DNA of 64,000 nt from Hyphomicrobiales bacterium (GTDB taxonomy: Bacteria; Pseudomonadota; Alphaproteobacteria; Rhizobiales; Devosiaceae): the NCBI GenBank assembly GCA_027487555.1, contig JAIYDI010000018.1, positions 248,001 through 312,000 on the forward strand. Reading direction: 5' to 3'. How positions within the stretch are numbered: position 1 is the stretch's first letter; each line of letters opens with the position of its first letter. The notes beneath the pieces were generated by a model. The model had not been told where the DNA came from. It saw nothing but the letters and a program-made list of their open reading frames with translations, and did no database searches. Both the position numbers and the translations under genes were made by a program. Positions 1-8,195 of this stretch are shown piece after piece.

Positions 1-324
1 GGGCACGCCCCAGCCATGGCTGATCAGGTAGGCAAAGACGGCAGCGGAGATGCCGACGATCGAGCCGATGGAGAGATCGACGACACCTGCGAGAAGCGCG
101 AAGCCCGCGAAGGCGCCGACAATCAATGGCACGATGAGGAAGGTGCCCATGATCGACACATTGCCGAAGGACAGGAATTTCGGCCCCACCCAGAGGAGGC
201 CGATGGCGACCACGGCGATGAAGGTGAAGGCGATGGAGGCGACCGAACCGGTGAGGAGATCGCGCAGCGGGTGATGCGGCAGCTGATAGGCCGGCAGCGT
301 GCGGTCGTTTGTCGTGTCGGTCAT
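1..324 (-). CDS. Sugar ABC transporter permease, RbsC type (partial, N-terminus only)
   Basis: Only the first 108 codons are present; the gene runs off the left edge. The protein has a short polar N-terminus, then a hydrophobic segment at about residues 26-44. Near residue 81 it carries GVVDLSIGS, the loop typical of the BPD_transp_2 permeases of ribose-type importers. Its ATG overlaps the stop of the upstream permease (ATGA), so the two are translationally coupled and probably form the membrane heterodimer of one transporter. The substrate cannot be read from the sequence. It is most likely a monosaccharide, because the ATPase and binding protein upstream belong to the CUT2 class. Confidence 0.85.
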   Translation of the reverse strand, partial: MTDTTNDRTLPAYQLPHHPLRDLLTGSVASIAFTFIAVVAIGLLWVGPKFLSFGNVSIMGTFLIVPLIVGAFAGFALLAGVVDLSIGSIVGISAAVFAYLISHGWGVP

Positions 325-1310
325 GTTGGGCTCCTCCGCGCCCGGTAGCCGTCGATGGCGACGGCGATCATCAGCAACACGCCCTGGAAGATCGACTGCG
401 TGTCCGACGAGAGCCCGAAAAACACGAGGGACGTGGGGATTGTGGAGAGGAAGCCCACCGAAAGCAGCAGCATCCAGAAATTCCCGCGTCCACCCGCGAG
501 CGAAATGCCGGCGAGGATGACGGCGGCGATGACATTCAGCTGCAGCGTGCTGGCGGAACTGGGGTTGAACGGGCCGGCCGCCGAGGCAAAGAGCACGGCG
601 GCGAAGCCGACAAAGCCGCCCGCCGCCATGAAGGTGCCGAAGCGCATGGCTTTCAATGAGATACCGCGCGCCTTGGCTGCGGCGCGGTTGCCGCCCACTG
701 CGGTGGTGCGCCGACCATACCGTGTGGAGCGCATCAGGAAGCCGGTGACGACGATGATGAGCAGCATCGGCCACCAGATCGCGGGGAGCCCGAGGATATT
801 GGTGCGCCCGAAGTGATAGATCTCGCTGCCGTTCGGCACCTGCGCCAGCTGGAAGATCAGGTAGAGCGCGGCGAGGCCGATGAAATTGGTGGCGAGCGTC
901 ACGATCACCGGGTTGAGCTTGGCGAAGACGATGATTGCGGCATTGAGCGCGCCCCAGGCCATGCCCGTCAGCACCGCGCCGACCACCACCAGCGGCAGTG
1001 GCAGCCCGGCCTCGGAGAGGCGAACGGCAATGAGGCCCGAAAGGATGAGGCCCGCCGGCTGGCTCAGATCAATGAAGCCGCCGGAAATGGCGATGATGCC
1101 CTGACCGACGGCGAGCACGCCGACCACTGCCATGGTGAAGGCGATGGCGAGCAGGGTCTGGTGGGCGAAGAAATCCGGACGGTAGAGGCCGGTGGCGATG
1201 AGCAGCGCCGCCCAGACCGAGAGCAGCAGGATCGCGGTGCCCCAACCCCCGAGACGCGCCTTGAATGGCATGGCGGGCGGCGCGGTTTCAATGGCTGGAG
1301 CGAGGGACAT
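321..1310 (-). CDS. Sugar ABC transporter permease, RbsC/FrcC type
   Basis: This is a 329-aa inner-membrane protein with about eight to nine hydrophobic segments and the usual CUT2 permease length. The loop ISGGFIDLSQ at residues 75-84 corresponds to the conserved GGIDLSVG region of the family but has Gln where Val is usual. It lies downstream of the binding-protein gene, separated by a strong stem-loop. It overlaps the next permease by four bases. Together with the ATPase at 2524-3330 and the binding protein at 1391-2449 it forms a complete CUT2 importer. A GGA upstream of the ATG is only a weak ribosome-binding site. Confidence 0.88.
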   Translation of the reverse strand: MSLAPAIETAPPAMPFKARLGGWGTAILLLSVWAALLIATGLYRPDFFAHQTLLAIAFTMAVVGVLAVGQGIIAISGGFIDLSQPAGLILSGLIAVRLSEAGLPLPLVVVGAVLTGMAWGALNAAIIVFAKLNPVIVTLATNFIGLAALYLIFQLAQVPNGSEIYHFGRTNILGLPAIWWPMLLIIVVTGFLMRSTRYGRRTTAVGGNRAAAKARGISLKAMRFGTFMAAGGFVGFAAVLFASAAGPFNPSSASTLQLNVIAAVILAGISLAGGRGNFWMLLLSVGFLSTIPTSLVFFGLSSDTQSIFQGVLLMIAVAIDGYRARRSPT

Positions 1311-1349
1311 TTTGGTTCCGGGTCAGTCAAGAATCTCGGCCTTGAGTAA

Positions 1350-1375
1350 GCCACCCGCTCCTTCGAGCGGGTGGC
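1350..1375 (-). other. Intercistronic stem-loop after the binding-protein gene
   Basis: There is a perfect 11-bp inverted repeat (GCCACCCGCTC and its complement) with a 4-base loop. It sits between the binding-protein stop and the next permease start. No U-run follows in the direction of transcription, so it is more likely an mRNA 3'-end stabiliser or partial attenuator than a full terminator. Such hairpins commonly raise binding-protein expression relative to permeases. Confidence 0.6.
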
Positions 1376-1390
1376 CCTCATACTGTCCAA

Positions 1391-2449
1391 TCACCCCTTG
1401 TTGGGGCAGAACAGGTCGTAGGCGGTGGTGCCGGCGGGCGCAGCGAGGAGCTGGGTCACGCGTTCTGCCATGTCGGGAACGGCCTTGGCCTGTTCGGCGG
1501 AAACCGGGCAGGGCTGGACCTTCGAGGCCGGATCGCCAGCATCGGCCTTGAGCGGAACATCCTTGCCCTCGGCGATCGGCTTGATCACGTCGCGGATGGC
1601 GTAAACCGCATAGCCCTCAAGGAAGTAGAACACCGAGCCGGCGAGATGCGGGTTGACATTGTCGCCGGTGATGAAGGCGCCGTCCTGGCCCCAGCCGATC
1701 ACCTGATCGGCGCGGCCCAGTTGTTCGGCGGCGTTGATCAGGCCGAGTACGCCACCATCATTGATGCCGACAACGGCCATCTTGACGGCGTTCGGGTTGG
1801 CGGCGAGCAGGTCGCGTGCCGGCTGCAGCGCCACGGCCGCATCACCAGAGCCTTCGAACGAGACGAACTTCTCGGCGGGGATATCGGGGCAGATGTTCTT
1901 GACACCGGTGCGCATGCCGCCCGTCCGCCACTCGTTGACGATGCCGGCACCCGCGCCTTCCGACGAGATGACGAGATCGGGCGCGCAGTTCCACTTGTCC
2001 TTGATGATCATGCCGAGCTGTTCGCCACCGGCGATGCCGGCCGCGAGATTGTCGATGCCGACGAAATACATGCCCGGATCGGCAATGTCATAGGTGACGA
2101 TCGGGATGCCGGCAGCCTTCATCACGGCGCTGATCGCCGGGTTGGACGAGGGCTGGCCGTTGAACTGGATGACGGCCTTGGCGCCTTCCTGGACCATGAT
2201 CTGGGCGTTCTTGAGCGCAACGGCCGGGTCATTGTTGTTGGAAAGCTCGACATAGTCCCAGCCCTCCTTTTCGGCGAGGGCGCGGGCGACATCGCCCTGG
2301 GCCTTCATCCACTCGCAGCAGGTATTGCCACCCACCAGCATGCCGAGCTTGAACTTGTCCTGTGCGGTGGCGAGGCTGGTGAGGCCAAGCAGCGCCGGAA
2401 CGGCGAGCGCCACGATGGCAAGCGCGCGGGTGTTACGTGTTTCAAACAT
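1391..2449 (-). CDS. Sugar ABC transporter periplasmic binding protein
   Basis: This is a 352-aa secreted protein of the Peripla_BP_4 (ribose/galactose-binding) family. The chosen ATG (MFETRNTR) has GGAGGA eight to nine bases upstream, better than the longer reading. A Sec signal peptide covers about residues 1-29, with cleavage after ATA. The mature part keeps family patterns such as GIDNLAAG and VVGINDGG. It has four cysteines or more, including an adjacent pair in GNTCCEW near the N-terminus and one in the C-terminal FCPNKG, which could form disulphides in the periplasm. It is second in the operon after the ATPase. The ligand is unknown. Confidence 0.88.
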   Translation of the reverse strand: MFETRNTRALAIVALAVPALLGLTSLATAQDKFKLGMLVGGNTCCEWMKAQGDVARALAEKEGWDYVELSNNNDPAVALKNAQIMVQEGAKAVIQFNGQPSSNPAISAVMKAAGIPIVTYDIADPGMYFVGIDNLAAGIAGGEQLGMIIKDKWNCAPDLVISSEGAGAGIVNEWRTGGMRTGVKNICPDIPAEKFVSFEGSGDAAVALQPARDLLAANPNAVKMAVVGINDGGVLGLINAAEQLGRADQVIGWGQDGAFITGDNVNPHLAGSVFYFLEGYAVYAIRDVIKPIAEGKDVPLKADAGDPASKVQPCPVSAEQAKAVPDMAERVTQLLAAPAGTTAYDLFCPNKG

Positions 2450-2523
2450 AGAGTGCTCCTCCCTGAGCATGTTCTCGATAAGGACGCGGTTCGGCAGGTT
2501 CTCCCTTCCCGCCGGATCGCGTG

Positions 2524-3330
2524 TCAGGCCGCTGACTGGGCAGCAGACTGTGCCAGTGCCTCGGGCGAGTCGCCGGGGATGGCCCCGGTGATCAGCCCGA
2601 CGATTTCGTTGACTTCGGTGTCCTTGACAGTGCGCGTGGCGATGGAGCGCCCCAGCCGCATGACGGTGATGCGGTCAGCGACGCTCATCAATTGCTGCAT
2701 GTTGTGGCTGACGATGATCACCGACACATCGTGCTTGCGCAGATCGCGGATGACTTCGAGTACCTGTCCGGTCTCGCGCACGCCGAGCGCCGCCGTGGGC
2801 TCGTCGAGGATGACGATACGGCGCCCCCAGAGCAGCGCGCGGGCGATGGCGAGGCATTGGCGCTGCCCGCCGGACATGCCCTTAACCGCGACATTGATCG
2901 AGGGCACCTTGACCTGCAGCGCGTCGAGCACCTCGCGGGCGCGGGCGCGCATCTTCTTGTCATCGACGAGGTTGAAAAAGCGCGCCACGGGGTTGGGCGA
3001 GAGTTCCTCTCGCCCAAGGTAGACATTCTGGTAGGCGGACATGGTGTCGACAAGGGCAAGGTCCTGGTAGACCGTCTCGATGCCCGCATCCATGGCGTCC
3101 TGTGCGCGCCGCAGCAGCACAGTTTTGCTGTCTATGACGATGTCGCCGCCGGATGGCGCGACAATGCCCGACAGGATCTTCAGCAAGGTCGATTTGCCAG
3201 CGCCGTTGTCGCCGACGAGGCCGACCACTTCGCGCGGATAAAGATTCAGCGAGGCATCAGCCAGCGCCACCACCGCACCGAAGTGGCGCCTGATGTGCCG
3301 TGCCTCCAGCACGGGTGCTGCATCCTGCAT
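2524..3330 (-). CDS. Sugar ABC transporter ATPase, single nucleotide-binding domain (FrcA-like)
   Basis: This 268-aa ATPase has Walker A GDNGAGKS at residues 40-47, signature MSGGQRQ at 152-158 and Walker B ILDEP at 174-178. Ribose-type ATPases usually carry two fused domains of about 500 aa. This one has a single domain, like fructose FrcA of Sinorhizobium, and would work as a homodimer. It is first in the operon, with GGGAGG six bases before the ATG and an operator-like inverted repeat about 40-70 bases upstream. It supplies energy to the permeases at 1-1310. Confidence 0.88.
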   Translation of the reverse strand: MQDAAPVLEARHIRRHFGAVVALADASLNLYPREVVGLVGDNGAGKSTLLKILSGIVAPSGGDIVIDSKTVLLRRAQDAMDAGIETVYQDLALVDTMSAYQNVYLGREELSPNPVARFFNLVDDKKMRARAREVLDALQVKVPSINVAVKGMSGGQRQCLAIARALLWGRRIVILDEPTAALGVRETGQVLEVIRDLRKHDVSVIIVSHNMQQLMSVADRITVMRLGRSIATRTVKDTEVNEIVGLITGAIPGDSPEALAQSAAQSAA

Positions 3331-3355
3331 AGCTGACCTCCCAAGGCCTTATCGG

Positions 3356-3399
3356 ACAATCTCTTTCGGATTGTTCCACATTTGGAACATCTGTCCCAA
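3356..3399 (-). promoter_or_regulatory. Operator-like inverted repeats upstream of the ABC operon
   Basis: TGTTCCA and TGGAACA at 3372-3389 form a perfect 7-bp inverted repeat with a 4-base spacer. A third related half-site, TGTCCCAA, lies at 3392-3399. A second pair, ACAATC/GATTGT, lies at 3356-3374 with a 7-base spacer. The cluster sits 25-70 bp before the ATPase start, where a repressor of the sugar operon would bind. The cognate regulator is not identified. Confidence 0.55.
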
Positions 3400-3561
3400 T
3401 AACTGAACGTTAAGCTTCGTGTGTGGGGCGAGTCAAGGCAGCGCCGCGAGGGGCGATATGCGACGTTGGGAGGACTTCGACGACGGTCGCCGGAGGCGAT
3501 GCATGTCTTCGGTGGAGTCATGCAGGTCGAGAAGGCCATGAGGGCTATGCCCGAATGGCTG

Positions 3562-3617
3562 GGAGGTGGGAGGTAGGAGGTAGAAGGTAGGAGGTAGAAG
3601 GTAGAAGGTAGAAGGTG
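3562..3617. repeat. Heptanucleotide minisatellite, eight units
   Basis: Eight head-to-tail copies of a 7-bp unit, G(G/A)AGGT(A/G), fill this 56-bp stretch. The variant order is GGAGGTG, GGAGGTA twice, GAAGGTA, GGAGGTA, GAAGGTA twice, GAAGGTG. Copy number in such arrays often varies between strains. It lies between two ABC operons and is not in a coding sequence. Confidence 0.85.
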
Positions 3618-3759
3618 GGGCGGTGCGCTCGCAGTCGGGCCCTCCACCGCCTGCGGGGGAGGGTGCCCGACGGGCGGGTGGGGGGTGCACCTTGCGCTGA
3701 ATTGTTACTGTATAGCAGAGGTTTAGCGCAAGCGGCCCCCTCACCCGGCGCTACGCGCC

Positions 3760-3785
3760 ACCCTCTCCCGTAAACGGTAGAGGGT
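3760..3785 (-). terminator. Palindromic hairpin downstream of the GntR gene
   Basis: ACCCTCT-C-CCGT, a 2-base loop, then ACGG-T-AGAGGGT forms a 26-base near-perfect hairpin. It lies 47 bp past the GntR stop and could end the ytf operon transcript, although no U-tract follows. The neighbouring CACCCGGCGCTACGCGCC sequence resembles REP-like intergenic elements dispersed in proteobacteria. Confidence 0.4.
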
Positions 3786-3831
3786 CGCCGACTGGAAGTT
3801 CGTAACAGCCCCGACTGCAGCTTCTGAGGCT

Positions 3832-4572
3832 CTACCCCAGCCGCTTCAGCGCGTGCGCCAATCCATCGGACACGATCTCCGCCATCACCGAACCGGCAGC
3901 TTCCGCGTCTCCCGACTCGATCGCGCCGACGAGGGTTTCGTGCTGTCGCGTGGCAGCAAGGCGGGCGGCGCGGTTCTCCTCGTCCGTCCCGGCCTGCGCG
4001 CCCAGGGCGAGGCAGAGTTCCACGACGCCGACCACCGAGCGGAGAAGCGGATTGCCCGAGGCCTCGGCGACGAGGCGATGCACTTCGAGCGCCGCCAGCG
4101 CATGGGCCTCGAACAGATCGCTTGCCAGATCCATCTGGTGCACCCAGTACTTCATCAGGCGCACTTGCTCGGCATTGCGATTGCGGGCGGCGTGCGCCAC
4201 GGCGCGCTGCTCGAGTGCGAGGCGCACATCGAACAGATGCTCATAAAAGCCGCGATCGAGCCGTGCGTCGAAATGCCAGCTGAGCACCTGCGGATCAAAG
4301 AAATTCCAGCGGCTGCGTGGGGCGACCCTGGTGCCGACCTTGGGGCGCGCCTCGACCATGCCCTTGGCCTCGAGGGTGCGCAGTGCTTCACGAAGCACAG
4401 TGCGCGAGACGCCGAAGCGCTCCATCATCGCCGCGTCGGAGGGCAGGATCGACCCGACGGGGAAGGTGCCGGTAACGATGCCATGCCCGATTTCATTGAT
4501 GACGAAGGTGTGAAAATTCCGGGCAGCCGGTCGCCCCGATAATGAGCGGATAAGGCTGCCGGCTTCAGTCAT
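3832..4572 (-). CDS. GntR-family regulator, FadR/FCD subfamily (DgoR/ExuR-like)
   Basis: This is a 246-aa regulator. The N-terminal winged helix (about residues 25-85) includes the recognition-helix pattern VSRTVLREALRTLEAKGM. The linker WNFFDPQVLSW resembles sugar-acid regulators such as DgoR and ExuR. The C-terminal FCD domain (about 105-240) keeps spaced His/Asp metal-ligand candidates. The ATG chosen lies one base after the yjfF stop, so it is the last gene of the ytf operon. It probably senses the imported sugar or a derived acid and controls this operon; that ligand is inference. Confidence 0.85.
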   Translation of the reverse strand: MTEAGSLIRSLSGRPAARNFHTFVINEIGHGIVTGTFPVGSILPSDAAMMERFGVSRTVLREALRTLEAKGMVEARPKVGTRVAPRSRWNFFDPQVLSWHFDARLDRGFYEHLFDVRLALEQRAVAHAARNRNAEQVRLMKYWVHQMDLASDLFEAHALAALEVHRLVAEASGNPLLRSVVGVVELCLALGAQAGTDEENRAARLAATRQHETLVGAIESGDAEAAGSVMAEIVSDGLAHALKRLG

Positions 4573-4573
4573 A

Positions 4574-5551
4574 TCAGGCTTTCTCGGACGATTTCCCCCC
4601 GGGCGCGGAGGCGGCAAAAACCAGACGCTGCAGGACGATGAACAGGAAGAGCAGGGCCCCGATCACGATCTTGGTCCACCAGCTCGACAATGTTCCGTCG
4701 AAGATGATGTAGGTCTGCACCAGCCCGAGCAACATCACGCCGACAAATGTACCGAGCACGAAACCGTACCCTCCGGTCAAGAGGGTGCCGCCGATTACCA
4801 CTGCGCTGATCGCATCGAGTTCGACTCCCACGGCCGCGAGCGGCTGCCCGGCACCGGTGTAGAACGAGAAGACGATGCCGGCCAAAGCCGCGAGCACGCT
4901 CGACAGCACATAGATGGAGACAGTGGTGCGCGCTACCGGAACGCCCATCAGCGAGGCCGAGGTGGTGTTGCCGCCAAGCGCATAGACATAGGACCCGAAG
5001 CGTGTGCGGTGGGCGACGATGGCACCGATGATGAAGATGGCCACCATCAACAGTCCGAGGAAGGTCAGCCGACCGCCGCCGGGAAGCTTGAAATAGAGCT
5101 GCGCGATGAAGCTGTAGAACTCGTGGTTGATGGGCACGGAATCCTGCGTGATCACTGCCGCCGCGCCGCGGGCGAGGAACATGCCGGCGAGCGTGACGAT
5201 GAAAGGCGGTACTTCGAGATAGTGGATGGCGAGGCCCATGGCGGCGCCGAAGAGCGCGGCAAGTCCGAGCGCCACGACAAAGGCAACGAGCGGGTGGATA
5301 CCGAACCAGGTGATGAGCGCCGCGAGCAACACGCCGGTAAAGCCGATGACAGCACCGACCGAAAGATCGATGCCCCCCGAGATGATGACGAAGGTCATGC
5401 CGACGGCCGCGATGCCCAGATAGGCATTGTCGGTGAGAAAGTTGCCGAGCACGCGGGTGGATGCCATCATCGGGAAATTGGCGATGGCAAGGCCATAGGC
5501 GACGATGAAAATGAGCACCGTCGCGGCAAGCGGGCGCAGGGATTTTCTCAT
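4574..5551 (-). CDS. yjfF: Galactofuranose-type ABC transporter permease YjfF
   Basis: This is a 325-aa CUT2 permease with about eight to ten membrane segments and the canonical loop ISGGIDLSVGAVIGF near residues 58-72. In Escherichia coli, YtfT and YjfF form the membrane part of the galactofuranose importer with YtfQ and YtfR. The same four-gene order is present here. The start overlaps the ytfT stop (ATGA), and the stop is one base from the GntR start, which marks a tightly coupled operon. The assignment rests mainly on operon order plus family match. Confidence 0.85.
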   Translation of the reverse strand: MRKSLRPLAATVLIFIVAYGLAIANFPMMASTRVLGNFLTDNAYLGIAAVGMTFVIISGGIDLSVGAVIGFTGVLLAALITWFGIHPLVAFVVALGLAALFGAAMGLAIHYLEVPPFIVTLAGMFLARGAAAVITQDSVPINHEFYSFIAQLYFKLPGGGRLTFLGLLMVAIFIIGAIVAHRTRFGSYVYALGGNTTSASLMGVPVARTTVSIYVLSSVLAALAGIVFSFYTGAGQPLAAVGVELDAISAVVIGGTLLTGGYGFVLGTFVGVMLLGLVQTYIIFDGTLSSWWTKIVIGALLFLFIVLQRLVFAASAPGGKSSEKA

Positions 5552-6546
5552 TTTTCGGCCCTCCGGCGCCGGCCAAGCCGGGCAGCGAGTGCTGCCGCCA
5601 GCGGGGACTGGATCAACAGGATGGCGATGATCATGCCGGCCTTCACCACGAGGTTGAACTCGGGCGGGAAACCCGAAACGAGAATGCCGGTATTCATCGC
5701 CTGGATGATCAGGGCCCCGAGCACGGACATGGGAATTGAAAAGCGGCCGCCGAGAAGCGAGGTGCCGCCGATCACCACCGCGAGGATGGCGTCGAGTTCG
5801 AGCCAGAGGCCGGAATTATTGGCATCGGCGCCGCGGATATCCGCCGCGACGATAATGCCGGCGATAGCGGCGCAGAGCCCGCTCAGCGCATAGACCATCA
5901 TCAGCAGTACGCGGCTCTTGATGCCCGCGAGCGTCGCCGCCGAGCGGTTGACGCCAACGGCCTCGATGAAAAGGCCGATGGCGGTGCGGCGCACGCCGAG
6001 CGTGACGAGGACAAGCAGCGCGGCGGCAATCACCACCGGCATCGGCATGCCAAGCAGCGAGCCCGTGCCGATGAAGACCAAAGCCGGATCGTTGAAGGTG
6101 ACGATCGAACCCTCGGTGATCAATTGCGCGATGCCGCGACCCGCGACCATCAGCACCAGCGTCGCGATGATCGGCTGGATATCGAGCAGCGCGACGAGGA
6201 TGCCGTTCCATATGCCGCACAGGAGCCCGACAGCAAGCGCAGCTGCAACGGCAACCGGCATGGGATAACCGGACACCACAAGTGTCGCGGCGACGGCGCC
6301 GGACACGGCCATCACCGCCCCCACCGAGAGGTCCACACCCTTGGTGGCGATCACCGCCGTCATGCCGATGGCGAGGATGGCGACGGGCGCGCCGCGATTG
6401 AGCACGTCGATCACCGAGCCGAACAGACGCCCATCCTGCCAGGTGACCCTGAAGAAGCCAGGGAACAGCAGCCAGTTGAGCGCAAGCACACCGATGAGCG
6501 CGATGAGCTGCGGGTTGACCAGCCGGGAGAGAGGGAAGCCCTTCAT
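5548..6546 (-). CDS. ytfT: Galactofuranose-type ABC transporter permease YtfT
   Basis: This 332-aa permease starts at MKGFPLSRLV, overlapping the ytfR stop by four bases. The conserved loop TKGVDLSVGAVMAV lies near residues 67-80, and the sequence has eight or more hydrophobic segments. It pairs with YjfF in the inner membrane. A much longer reading in the same frame runs back into ytfR and is not needed. Substrate assignment (galactofuranose, or another furanose such as arabinofuranose) follows from the YtfQ neighbour and is inference. Confidence 0.87.
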   Translation of the reverse strand: MKGFPLSRLVNPQLIALIGVLALNWLLFPGFFRVTWQDGRLFGSVIDVLNRGAPVAILAIGMTAVIATKGVDLSVGAVMAVSGAVAATLVVSGYPMPVAVAAALAVGLLCGIWNGILVALLDIQPIIATLVLMVAGRGIAQLITEGSIVTFNDPALVFIGTGSLLGMPMPVVIAAALLVLVTLGVRRTAIGLFIEAVGVNRSAATLAGIKSRVLLMMVYALSGLCAAIAGIIVAADIRGADANNSGLWLELDAILAVVIGGTSLLGGRFSIPMSVLGALIIQAMNTGILVSGFPPEFNLVVKAGMIIAILLIQSPLAAALAARLGRRRRAEK

Positions 6547-8093
6547 GGTGCGGTACCCTCGGTGATCGCGTCGGGGGCGGCGTCGTGGGTGGCGATGGCC
6601 TGCACGATGACACCCGGGCTGATATTGTCGCCACGCAGTTCCGCGACGAGTTTGCGATCGCGCATGACGACGATGCGGTTGGAATAGGCGACAACCTCGT
6701 CGAGCTCGGACGAGATGACGACGAGGGCAAGGCCATCTTCGCGCAGCCTGTTGATAGTCCGGACGATCTCGGCATGGGCGCCGACATCGATGCCGCGCGT
6801 CGGCTCGTCGAGGATGAGAAAGGCCGGATCGGTGGCGAGCCAGCGTGACAGAATCACCTTCTGCTGGTTGCCGCCCGAGAGCAGCTTGATCGGCATATCC
6901 AGCGAGGCGGCCCGGATATCCATGGCCTCGCCGAACTTGCCGGCGATCTCGAGCTGTTCGTCGCGGGTGAGCGCGCTGAACCAGCCGAGCTTGCCCTGCA
7001 GCGCGATGACGATGTTCTCCCGCACCGAGAGATCGCCGAAAATGCCGTCGGCCTTGCGGTCTTCCGGGCAATAGCCGAAGCCGAGCCCGATGGCGGTGCG
7101 TGCATCGTTGATGGCGACGGGTTTGCCGTTCATCTCCGCCGTGCCCTCGTCGGCGGGGTCGATGCCGAACATGGTGCGCGCCATTTCGGTGCGTCCTGAG
7201 CCAAGGAGCCCCGCGACACCGATCACCTCGCCCTTGTGGATGTCGAGATCGAAGGGCTGTACGGCGCGCTTCCGGCCATAGCCCTTGAAGCTGATGAGCA
7301 GATCTGTCGCGGGACGCTCCGTTTCAACTGACGTGGCGCCCGAAAAGGCGATGTCCTTGCCCAGCATCATGCGCACCACATCGGTGCGGGTCAGGGTATC
7401 AAGACCGCGGGTTTCCACGAGCCTGCCATTGCGCAGGATGGTCACCCGGTCGGCGATGGCGAAGACCTGATCGAGGAAATGCGTGATGAAGACGATGGCG
7501 AGGCCGCGCGCCTTGAGTCCTGCGATGACCTCGAACAGCCGCAACACTTCATTGCGATCGAGGCTGGCGGTGGGCTCGTCGAGGATCAGCACCTTGCCCG
7601 ACAGCGCGACGGCTCGAGCGATGGCGACAATCTGCTGCACGGCGACCGAGTGGCTGCCAAGCTCGGAGCCCGGATCGATCTCGAGGCCGTAACGCTTCAG
7701 CAGGTCGCGGGCGTCGCGATCCATGCGGCGGCGGTCGACGAGACCGAAGCGCGTCGGCTGGTGGCCGAGGAACAGGTTCTCCGCCACAGGGCGGTTGGGC
7801 AGGAGGTTCACTTCCTGGTAGACGGTGCCGATGCCATGGACCTGAGCGTCCTGCGGATTGGCGAGGCGCATCGGAATGCCATCCATCAGCACGTCGCCGC
7901 CAGTCGGCTGATAGGCTCCGGTCAAAATCTTGATGAGAGTGGATTTGCCAGCGCCGTTCTCGCCAAGCAGCGCATGGACTTCGCCGGCCCTGAGGCCGAA
8001 ATCCACCTTGTCGAGCGCAAGGTGGTTGCCGAACCGGATGGACACGCCCCGCGCCTCCAGCCGAAATGGCTCTGCGCCAGAAACCGTCGTCAC
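6543..8093 (-). CDS. ytfR: Galactofuranose-type ABC transporter ATPase YtfR (two fused domains)
   Basis: This 516-aa protein has two ABC domains. The first has Walker A GENGAGKS at residues 44-51, the YtfR-style degenerate signature SVAVQQ and Walker B LILDEPTASLD. The second has the degenerate P-loop GLLGSGRTE and the full signature LLSGGNQQ followed by LILDEPTRGID. I chose a GTG start because AAGGGGGAGG precedes it by about six bases; the 19-codon upstream extension has no such site. It energises YtfT/YjfF. A stem-loop separates it from ytfQ. Confidence 0.9.
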   Translation of the reverse strand: MTTVSGAEPFRLEARGVSIRFGNHLALDKVDFGLRAGEVHALLGENGAGKSTLIKILTGAYQPTGGDVLMDGIPMRLANPQDAQVHGIGTVYQEVNLLPNRPVAENLFLGHQPTRFGLVDRRRMDRDARDLLKRYGLEIDPGSELGSHSVAVQQIVAIARAVALSGKVLILDEPTASLDRNEVLRLFEVIAGLKARGLAIVFITHFLDQVFAIADRVTILRNGRLVETRGLDTLTRTDVVRMMLGKDIAFSGATSVETERPATDLLISFKGYGRKRAVQPFDLDIHKGEVIGVAGLLGSGRTEMARTMFGIDPADEGTAEMNGKPVAINDARTAIGLGFGYCPEDRKADGIFGDLSVRENIVIALQGKLGWFSALTRDEQLEIAGKFGEAMDIRAASLDMPIKLLSGGNQQKVILSRWLATDPAFLILDEPTRGIDVGAHAEIVRTINRLREDGLALVVISSELDEVVAYSNRIVVMRDRKLVAELRGDNISPGVIVQAIATHDAAPDAITEGTAP

Positions 8094-8133
8094 GTTCCGC
8101 CTCCCCCTTGACCGCCTTCTCCCCTGGCGGCAG

Positions 8134-8163
8134 AGCGCTCCGCCAGCCAACCGGCGGAGCGCT
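8134..8163 (-). other. Stem-loop between ytfQ and ytfR
   Basis: AGCGCTCCGCC and GGCGGAGCGCT form an 11-bp stem with an 8-base loop. There is no U-run after it. It sits just after the binding-protein gene, the same position as the hairpin at 1350-1375 in the neighbouring operon, and probably protects the ytfQ message or partly attenuates the downstream genes. Confidence 0.6.
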
Positions 8164-8195
8164 TCGTCATGTGGCCTCGCTATGAGGTTGGCTGA

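Larger units (their letters stand above)
3331..3831. other. 500-bp intergenic spacer without a gene
   Basis: The spacer contains the operator-like repeats near the ATPase gene, a 7-bp minisatellite at 3562-3617, a G/C-rich imperfect palindrome around 3636-3675, and a palindromic hairpin at 3760-3785. Open reading frames across it are low-complexity (Leu/Pro/Ser/Tyr) products of the minisatellite and are not supported as genes. Confidence 0.6.

Noticed and set aside
3558-3620. A CRISPR-like array suggested by the tandem repeat
   Set aside because: The unit is 7 bp with no spacers and there are no cas genes, so it is a minisatellite.
3246-3744. Minus-strand frames rich in Leu, Pro, Ser and Tyr across the spacer
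   Set aside because: They are translations of the 7-bp minisatellite with no start site or conserved sequence.
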